Positions 55,301 to 64,000 of a stretch of 64,000 bases of DNA are shown one piece after another. The notes beneath the pieces are model-generated. The model was not told where the DNA came from. It was given only the letters and a program-made list of their open reading frames with translations, and did not search any database. Each line of letters opens with the position of its first letter. The stretch's first letter is position 1. Source of the DNA: Mytilisepta virgata (taxonomy: Eukaryota; Mollusca; Bivalvia; Mytilida; Mytilidae); NCBI GenBank assembly GCA_028015205.1, contig CM051516.1, positions 62,562,230 to 62,626,229 of the forward strand, written 5' to 3'. Position numbers and translations under genes: made by a program.

Positions 55301-58300
55301 ATCCACCCTTTTACTGTGGCGGTCAAAATCGGTTTCCTTCTGTGTCCCGCCACATCCTTATTTAAATTGTTTGATAAATTGTGGAACTGGTTATCGTCCA
55401 GAAGAAAGAAACAATTCAAATTCTATCATTAGTAGATAACAATTAAACAACTCCATTAATTTTTTTATTAAACATTATACTGAAATTATTCATTTTTATT
55501 ATTATAATTCGATAAAACTAAGTAGAAACATTGAAAATCATGAAAATTAATACAGGTTGTAAATACGTTATTGATGAATAATATTTTACCGAACTGTCCA
55601 TACAACCTAATCTCAAGGCAGGCTTTAGTGCATGTGTCAGAACTTCCATTGTGAAACATTCCTACAGGGAAAACAAATATCAAATTGTACTTATATTGCC
55701 GTAAAAGTATAATACATGTTTTTACGCATATAATCATGATAAAAGGTTTTGAAGTAAGTAGAATAAATTTCAATTAATAGTTTATAATTAAATGTATTGA
55801 ATCCTAAAGTAAGCACCATATAAAGGCGCTAGAATGATCCATAACTGTACCAGTTTGGTTCAATTTTGAATTGCTTTTTACTGACTTATTCCTGGATCCA
55901 TTCATTTCTACTAGTTAAACATTTTTTTTTTATATTCCCAGCTTCAATACAAGAAAAACGTTTTAAAAACTTATTATTGTGTACTATGTTTATGTAAGTT
56001 TAGGTGTAGAACCATCTTGTCAAGTGGTCAGGGTCATCAGACACAATTATGAAAAAGGACCATGGTTGGCAGTCTGGTTTATCAGAAAATTCTGAAAGAG
56101 GACCGCCTAAGGATTATCGCTGCCTAGATAGTTCCAAGGTTTAGCCGGATGACGGACGACAAACGACGGACGCCAAGTGATGAAAATAGTTCACATTTTG
56201 GCTAGGTGAGATAAAAATGAGAAGCATAATGTACAAGTCTCTATTAAAGAATGCCAGAGAACGAGTTTCCCATAATGAACCATGGCCAAGACAATACTTG
56301 TCGACTTGTAAATATGAGGGGAAAAACGGATATGGAGTAAAATGTGGAGAAGACAAGATGCCTTTCTCCGAAGACCAATAAAAAAAGACATCCAGTGGTC
56401 ACTACGTGAACTATGTGGCAAGGTCTATATGGCCCAATAACCATATGGTATATAACCAGTTGAAACAGCACAGTAAACAATCATCAAATAAGGTTCAGAA
56501 ACTAAGGTATACTAGAAATTCCAGCGACCAAAACATTCATTAGGGTTAAAATAGTTTTGTTATTTATGTTATGACAAGTGATCGTATGGTTGTAAACAAA
56601 TAGCTAAAATCTACAATACTTAAATTGCCGAGCAAATGGCAAAGTGTCACAATTCAAATAATTTTTTATTCATGTAACTTGCACGTGTTAATATCTTAGA
56701 TTATTCTTTTGATTCGTTGCAAATATGTATGAAGATGACTAGAACAACAGAAAGGGAAAGAAAAGGTAAAATTGTTGTACTACCTTGCCTCCATTGCATT
56801 CGACTGTTGTGTTGCATTTTGCTGCACTATCAACCTCATCACATGATAGACAATTGTCTTAAATATAACAAAGAATCAATCAATCATATAGCGATAAATT
56901 AAGGAGAAAATGCATTTATTGATTATATGGTCGTATTGCATTGCTATTGTTTCATATTTATTGTATTTCTCTTTCTGAAGACGAAAGATCTCAAATACAA
57001 ATCTTATTATACATCACACCTCATGTACGAATAAGGCTTATCTTGTTATCAGAAATGCAAGTATGAAAATAGCTAGAATTAAATAATAGTAAAGAAAAAA
57101 GTATGCACAAGCTCAATCAAGACTTGTAGTTCCAATAAAAAATTACTACCTCACTTGGCCCCCTTTTTCTCTTCCAAATTATTGCCCCCAGAATGTACAT
57201 AACAGTCTCATAGTATCATATACGTTTAAACTATTGTTCTTGCATTTAAAAATTTTGGTTACCGTTAACAAGATACATATGGATGAAACCCAATATACTT
57301 ACAACACGTCCCACAAGTATGAGGACAGATGGTATTTGCTATACAGCCATCTGAGCACATGTTTGGTATAATTGTAGAGATTCTTCTACAGACAAGGTCT
57401 TTACATAGAGATCGGTTCTGTGATTTATCTGTGTAAATAAGGTTCATATCAGGGAAGTTTGAATACATAAACCGTAGAAAAAAAATATTACTATAATTTT
57501 TTTCATATAACTCCGTTTTAGATTAGAACAGTTTGATCGAAACTTAATTGTAACCCTAGCCTCTAATTTGGAATGCATGGTACATATGGTATGCACGCAT
57601 GTACAGATCAAAGCTTAAGATTATAACAGATATCAGGAGTCAATCTGATATTTTTCGTTGTTGTTTTTCACCGACAACTGATAAAACCGGAAAGACGCCA
57701 CATGCAGTTTTCGATTTCTTAGCGAAGGCGTATATTAACAAAAATAAACATTGGTACATTCGGATCTAGAGGATTTAATCTTTTCAGGTAACTCAGATGT
57801 TTACGGATTTCATAGTCCTTTTTTTATCATTCATGTAGTCCAGTCAATCTAGCATAAATTTGACCCTAACCTTAAAGTAATTGCAAAAGCAGATTTTTAA
57901 GTTTTAATCTTTAGCATTATACCCCAAATATACATAGAAAAAAGTCCAACAAAATCTAACTTGAGGAAAACTAAAAAATCACGATTTTAAAATTCCTATG
58001 GAGATTTGCATTGAAAATGGGAGATAACTCTGCAAAAAAGGCAGAAATATCAATAAAAATTGATACAAAATTATAACTTTACCGCTTCTATTCAGGAGAA
58101 TGTATTGATTCTTGATATTTTAGCCGTCTTTAGAGTATAACAAACAACTCCAAAGGTGTTTTCATATCTAGAACCTAGATTTCGTAATTCATTAGTTGAC
58201 CATTTATTAAATTTTTCAACATGTCAAGGTAAAGAATCTCAAATTTAATAAAAATGATTAAGCATATATTATTCTTTTTGTGGTTTAAAGTTTCTTTAAA

Positions 58301-61300
58301 CAAGGTAGATGCTGAACAAATATAATTTACAGATATAAACAATACCAAATTTTCACATTATTTTTTCAAAATGGTCTCAAAGCCACAAATTTGCAATTTC
58401 TTTAATGAAAAATGTGCAAAAAAATAAAAATACCCATAACACTTCGGTTTTGTACATTTCATGAGCAGAAGATTATATAATATAGTCAAATACGAACTTA
58501 TAACCCCATCAAAGTATCATACTTTACATGAATTTTAAGAAAATCAACTAAAAACTGACCAAAAAAACTAAATTTTGCGGAGTTATCTCCCCTTTCTAAT
58601 GTTAATTTCCATAGGAAATTAAACATGCTGATTTTTAGTTTTCCTCAAGTTAGATTTTATGAGGCTATTTTCTGCGTATATTTGGGCTTAATGCTATAGA
58701 TTAGAACTAAAACATTTTCTGTTGCAATTACTTTGAGATTAAAACTTAGTTTGACTGGACGCTATCAGTTTTTAACAGTTTTTTATTCATTGATAGTCAT
58801 TCGATATTCTAAAACTGTGAAAATTTCTACACCGGAGTGTAAGCTTACCATGTACAGGTATTTTTGTAGTTGAGGTTGTAATCTTTAACAGAACTGGAAG
58901 ATTGTTATTGCACTTGTCAGAGTTACAACACCCTGCTTCTATACTAACACGTTTGTGTGAAATGGATGAATACTGAAGACAGGTCTACAATTTAAAGAAA
59001 GCGCAAAATTAATGTATTCATAGAATTTTAACTTAAACTTAGCACTATACACTATATTAATTGTCTGTTTAAAATTAATGATAAGTCAACCATGTATTGT
59101 ACCGAACCAACACTCTGAGATTCATTTTCAATGTCGCAGCGACGTAACACACCCCTTCATTTTACTAAATGAAAAAAGAATTAGTAAAATAAAATAAAAC
59201 ACGTCGTATATTTATATAAACGGCCAAACTTGTAAATAAATAAATAAATAAATAAAAGTTGTATATAAAGTACATACTTTCCGAGATCCACAACCAAGTC
59301 TATAAGTTTCTTCGAAGTGGTCGTTGAATGTTTGAACAGTAAAACAGAACTGTAAAAGTAGAAGTCAGTTAATATTTCTGACGAATCATGGGCGGTTCCA
59401 GGATATCTGAAAGGGGGGCGTATATTAAAACTTTCAATGTCGCAGAAAATTTTTTTTTGACATTTTTTTTGTTAAAAACATAAAATAATTGTGAAATGCA
59501 CTAATGTAACGGTTCCTGACCTGGAGCATGTATATTTTAGAGTATGTGTTTAATGAATGAATATGATAAATTGCCATATTCAATTCAATATAAGCAGATT
59601 ACGATAGTTTTTTTTTGAAAAGGGGGGGGGGGGCGTACGCCCACTACGCCCTCACTTGGACCCGCCCCAGCGAATGAGTACAGAAATCTTATACTGGGTG
59701 TTTGTATTCTGTACTGGTTTATTGTAATCTTTGATTTGTTTGTCGTGATATGCATTTTATCTTCTAGATTGGATTTCAGATATCCTTGTCAATTTTGCGG
59801 TTATCATATGTAATAGAGATTATTAATAAACCTTTTTTTACTGATTCTTAGAAGATAAATAAATTTGTATTAGTACACGATATATATATCATAGTCCCCA
59901 TCCTGAAATATTTGTACAATGCTTACGAAGAGGGAAATAAAAATATTAGTACATGACGACACAGCGACAGATGCTTTGATACTTCAAAGGCCTTCCCTTG
60001 AATTTTTCAATCAATCCTATATTTGAAACAACCCCGATTACGTCTTTAATAAATTAGAAAATATTGTCCTCAGAATATTACACTGTATGTGTCATATGGA
60101 TTCCAATTGATTAGTTGGCAAACTATGAATTCATTTTAGATGTTTTATACACTGACTTCAAAAAGAATTGAATGTAATAATTTGCTGAGTAGAAAACATT
60201 GAACCAATAAGCTGAAGGAGAAAATCAAAAGCCAAAACTATAAAGATAACGCGATCTCAGTAGAACGAGATAATATTTTATCAAGAAATCAAAATTAAAA
60301 CTTAAAAGTTAGACCTATGATTAAAATAAATAGTAGATAAATTGAAAACAGAAAACGGTAATACAAATGATAGGACGTGAAGTTGTTTAGAAGTATACAA
60401 ATATCTTGTAAAAACTACGAACAAAACTTACCTCATCACTTGAATTACACTGCATAATAGAGTGACAATTTGTAACATCATCTACTTCATGGCAACTGTA
60501 GCAAATCAAGGCTGGAATTGTTTTTTTTTTTAAAGAATATCAAATATTTCAGAAAGATATATTATTGAAGTACATCAGCATGTTACATATGAAATATGAA
60601 TATAAGCACCACGTCTGCTCAATTACTAGTATTCAGAAACTGTAGAAGCCATAAACCAAAGACTTGTCAGGTTGTTAACTAGGAAGTTAGCATTTTAACT
60701 ATACTAACCCTACTGAATGTCGTAAAAGCTGCATCAGCAGATTTTTCATCTAATTTGTTATCTCAAATAAAAAACAGTAAAATCTATATTGTTCATGTTT
60801 TTATTTAATGTTGTCGTCATCTTAATTGTAATTTCGAATCTGCATGTAGACTAAAAGTATTTAATCACGTCAAACCTTTTATCTAAAAGATGCATGTACT
60901 AACACCAGGGAAGAGATATTTGTTTTGTAATGTTGGGTTCTACTAACCATTAAATGACCTGTTTCCATTTTTGATATTTTGCAACCTAGTGTAGATATAG
61001 AGCCTCAATTTTATCATATTTTTTAGTTGAAATAGACAGTTTGACGTTACATACGACATTTTCCACAAAATCTTGTACATAATTTCGCCATACATGGGTC
61101 GTCACACATATCTGGTTTATATTGTGCCATCATATGACACAGCTGAGTGTCTTTATCTGAACATAATCCAGCAGCATCGCAAGTAATTATACACAACAGG
61201 ACAATTATTACTGCAAGATGGAAAAGAAATGTTTATAGCAGTGTCAAATTAAATATATTTTCACTAGATTGATACAAACAAACATGATACATCTATAAAT

Positions 61301-63117
61301 ATGATTGGTTAAAAAATTATGAAATGTCACCAGTAATTCAATGTTTTTTGTACATATTCAAATTGTCTGAGTGCCAAGAAAATGCCTCTGATATACATTA
61401 GAATCTTCTGTAATTATTTGTAGAAAACAAATTATGTAACTGGACTGCACAGACATTAATACAGAGCGAAATAGCATTAATAATGACACCTATTACATTC
61501 TACAGTGTATTTCAAAAGTTTGTTGTCGTTAAAAATTTTACCGTTGAATCCAATTAATGCTAAAATTACATACAAAATATTAACCGTAAATTATAAACAC
61601 GGCTCTAAGTACTTTGTATTTTCAGCTGAAAATTGAAATATCTATATCTATATTTATATCGGACCATTCTAAAACGGTTCTAGGGCAGAACAAACCCTGC
61701 CATAAATGGTTCTGAGGTAGAACCGTCATAAACGATTCTATAGTAGAACTGTTCAGAATGGTTCTAGGATAGAATTGTCATTAATGGTTCTAGGTCCGAA
61801 TTACCTATAGTATATAATTTTAGAGCAACTATGCATGAAGCTGGTTGATATGTCGAAAAGACGATTTTTCAGATTTTGAAATAAGTAAACCTCAGAAAAG
61901 TCTTGGTAATTTGATGTATCAAATTGATAAACTACCTTAAATTCTTGATTATGCAGGTGATATTTTTTACTTTTTTTATTCTAGAATTTACAAAATACCT
62001 GTAGACAACAACATTCACTTCTAACACCGCAACTATCTTTATAGGCTAACAAAAATACAAAACTACAATTTCAAATTGTATAACCACACGACAGTGCCAT
62101 GTGGTGATTTTATTTTCTAGAAATAACATCGCATCAAATTTTACCGCCTATCATGCGATAAATAAAGAAGTCACTCATGAAAAATTATATCTGTAACATT
62201 TAAATTCCACAATATAAGCAAGATAAATATAAGAAAAACATGTCCATATGAGTTGCCCCTGTCGTGCTGAATGACTGGATACTTGAAACGTGGGAAAACT
62301 AGCTAACGGTCTATGGGAAGACAATTAGAAGAAATTAATTGCAATCTAATTCAGTCCCTTCAAACGATTGAAATTGCATTGTTCTCTGCAAACTATTACG
62401 GTATGTTAAAAGCTGATTTGAAAATTACGACAACAAGTTAATTATTTTATTTCTTGTAATTTTGATGTTCAAAAGTCATAAACTTACAAAATTTCTGTTT
62501 TGAACAGATGCAATTTCTAGCGTTTGCTCTTGATAATTTGATGTTAAACTTATAATATACCGTAAATTCATGACCTTACCGGTAAGATTTTACATTATAA
62601 CTCTACGGGGTATTACGGTAAATAAAACAGCTAGTGTTAAATATAAACTAAATAAAGTATCGCCATAAATGGTCCTAAGATAAAACTGTCAAAAATGGTT
62701 CCAGGAGAGAACTGTCATAGATGGTTCTAAAAGTGTCAGGATGACGTTCTAGAACAGTTTTTTGGACAGTTGAGGACAGTTCTAGAGATATGTTAAAATT
62801 GAGCCCAGATGTAATTTGCGCCCGCCCGACAGAACAATGAATAAATAATGATGAAAACAAATGAAAAAAAATACAAAATTCGTGTTTCATATGAAAGAAG
62901 TGAAACGGTGAATTTAATTCTGCGCAAAACATTCCTACACAAAAGGCCGATGTCCATGCAGAGAACGGCGATTTAATCACACTGAGAAGAGAACACTTTT
63001 TAAAAATCATGGAATAGAATTGAATATATTTCTGACGTAACTTACTTCTATAAACTTTAAAAAATAAAATGATTTTAATTTGGCAAAATTACCTGTATAC
63101 CTGTAGAACTGAAACAT
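52369..63117 (-). CDS. Secreted ShKT - Ly6/uPAR - ShKT - Ly6/uPAR - C-type lectin protein, complete, 12 exons
   Basis: Exons (- strand): 63117-63093, 61210-61055, 60511-60432, 59349-59278, 58984-58849, 57428-57303, 56857-56784, 55661-55590, 54746-54587, 54335-54238, 53497-53392, 52604-52369. All have AG/GT borders, compatible phases and a sum of 446 codons plus stop. Residues 1-23 are a signal peptide (VIIVLLCIITCDAAG). ShKT-like 1 is 25-60 and 2 is 165-198, each with seven Cys (one more than canonical) and a similar C-x10-C-x3-C core. Ly6/uPAR 1 (64-137) and 2 (201-279) each have ten Cys and end in CCNSDKCN / CCIGEKCN. Thr/Ser-rich linkers follow both. The C-type lectin domain (about 302-446) has CPIGFHSLDNICYHL, KQKCSHLAEFN, PQWVWDTTG and VACSHKYRPLCQ. 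No clear EPN/QPD or WND calcium motif is seen. There is no membrane segment, so it is probably secreted and likely binds glycans or proteins (inference). Exact ligand unknown. The intron between exons 5 and 6 holds a transposon copy. Confidence 0.85.
52743..53135 (+). repeat. 54-bp minisatellite, about seven copies
   Basis: AACTTAAAAGTATCTCCCTC recurs every 53-54 bases from 52751, with GATATTGTGCTAAGCTCTGC in each unit. Since 54 is divisible by three, the plus strand has an open frame of 18-residue repeats (SISLDIVLSSAPILFE core). It lies in the last intron of the lectin gene, antisense to it, and is probably non-coding. Confidence 0.9.
57838..58760. mobile_element. Non-autonomous DNA transposon with long inverted ends, copy 2
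   Basis: Nearly identical by eye to 40970-41905 over its whole length, in the same orientation, with the GTCCAGTCAA ... TTGACTGGAC ends. No transposase. A TA lies on the left flank, while the right flank reads GC, so a TA target duplication is not confirmed. Host: intron between exons 5 and 6 of the ShKT-Ly6-CTLD gene. Confidence 0.8.
61660..61800 (+). repeat. Imperfect minisatellite (AATGGTTCTAGG family), array 1
   Basis: Repeated (A/T)AATGGTTCT(A/G)(A/G)G - TAGAA(C/T)(C/T)GTCAT units of about 33-40 bases. The same family recurs in the same orientation at 62655-62790. Both lie in intron 1 of the lectin gene, about 1 kb apart. Confidence 0.65.
62655..62790 (+). repeat. Imperfect minisatellite (AATGGTTCTAGG family), array 2
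   Basis: CATAAATGGTCCTAAG, AAAATGGTTCCAGG and ATAGATGGTTCTAAAA units alternate with AGAACTGTC blocks. Direct-orientation relative of the array at 61660. Confidence 0.6.
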
Positions 63118-63954
63118 CTTGACCCTGTAGTAGTACTACAAACTGGTAAGATAAGAAAAACGTGAGGATTGTTGTCACTTTAAGAGACTTGATTAATATA
63201 CATATTTGTATCCTTCAAAACTAATATATACTTTTCTTTATTTGAGTTTTTAATATACCAAAATTAATAAACATAGGTAAATACTACAGTCCAATTATAT
63301 TTCATTTCGGATTATTCTCCCAAAATTTGTTTGACATTACTCTAAGAATTGATCTCTATAAAACGATGTTCAACACGGTAAGTATAATAATATATAATTC
63401 TTTGATACCAACTCTCCTCAGAATCCTACCTCATTCGTTAATCAAAGACAAACTATAAAAATCTGAATTGATTTTTCTAATTAAATCAAAACTAGAATTA
63501 ATCTGATCAAGAGACTAATCTTCTTGATATCTCTGTAAGCTGGATGCCAAATTGAATCATAAAGTTAGCCCGTGTATTCCTATGATAATCCACACCACGT
63601 TGTTTTGGGTCAGATAAGATATACCGGTTGGTCTGCAGGTGTAATACACGTGGATACACATGAATGCTATCAGTTTCATTATTGTGAGGGAACTGATTGG
63701 ATATTTAATAAATTCTAATAAAAGTGACCAATGAAGTTCGTTCTGTAGAAAATCGCCCAAACCAAGAAAGCTTTAAATTTAAATTCCAATCGTCTTCCAC
63801 CCTATTTATTGTTTATACAAGCCATTTCTATAAATTGTAGTATTGTGTATATACTATATTTCAATACCTTTTTATGATGTCAGATATATATATTAGTGAT
63901 TTTGCTTTTGACATTAATTTGAATAAATGATCTTTATTTCGATTAAGCTCATCT
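63118..63954. other. Upstream region of the ShKT-Ly6-CTLD gene
   Basis: AT-rich, with no gene seen. A TATATATTAG stretch about 105 bases before the ATG (minus strand, near 63225) could serve as a TATA-like element, but such strings are common in this AT-rich DNA. Confidence 0.35.
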
Positions 63955-64000
63955 TTATGTAAAGTCAAGAAATACCAAAGGAGTATTCGAAGGAGAGAAA
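63955..64000 (+). repeat. Start of another repeat copy at the window edge
   Basis: ATGTAAAGTCAAGAAATACC and GTATTCGAAGGAG match 18115-18160, the tail end of the Penelope-like element. It is cut by the window end. Confidence 0.7.

Noticed and set aside
55486..55773. Reading the exon at 55661-55590 as a WSC-like segment (SSDTCTKACLE)
   Set aside because: That frame gives no consistent joins; the other frame (ECFT...RLGC) matches the middle Ly6 exon of the first module in length and Cys positions.
55590..57303. Direct splice from the second ShKT exon (57428-57303) to the exon at 55661
   Set aside because: The join would create a TGA stop. Inserting the exon 56857-56784 and reading 55661-55590 in phase 0 restores the Ly6 pattern.

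Overview
The window looks like nuclear DNA of a bivalve mollusc, most likely a mussel (inference). The support is AT-rich sequence, short exons with GT..AG introns, a group of IAP-type (BIR/RING) genes, a ShKT/Ly6/C-type lectin secreted gene, and many dispersed repeats of the kind that fill bivalve genomes. Exon borders were chosen by hand from splice signals and checked by codon phase; no alignment or expression data were available.

Layout. Bases 1-8396 (+): 3' part of an inhibitor-of-apoptosis gene (three BIR domains, a UBA-like domain and a canonical C-terminal RING), with a Penelope-like retroelement and an 85-bp tandem array in one intron. Bases 9870-11760: degenerate Penelope-like and LINE reverse transcriptases (-). 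Bases 12604-14264 (-): two-exon coiled-coil/RING gene without BIR. Bases 15826-25270: gene-poor DNA with a large inverted repeat, retroelement remnants, an (AT)n tract and a 41-bp array. Bases 25280-27458 (-): small one-BIR + RING gene whose last RING zinc ligand is replaced by Phe. Bases 30435-48084 (-): complete ten-exon ZMPSTE24 (CAAX prenyl protease / prelamin A-processing type), its introns loaded with tandem repeats, SINEs, a terminal-inverted-repeat element and a foldback element. Bases 52369-63117 (-): complete twelve-exon gene for a secreted protein with the order signal peptide - ShKT - Ly6/uPAR - ShKT - Ly6/uPAR - C-type lectin domain.

The most interesting find is the last gene. 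Its four-exon ShKT+Ly6 module is present twice in tandem with identical intron phases, and all twelve exons join into one 446-codon frame. The IAP genes form a local cluster showing three architectures (BIR3-UBA-RING, BIR-RING, RING only). Three of the four genes belong to families used in cell-death control or extracellular recognition, and ZMPSTE24 is an ordinary conserved housekeeping gene. The rest is mostly mobile DNA, including a foldback element with inverted minisatellite ends and a terminal-inverted-repeat element present in two long copies.
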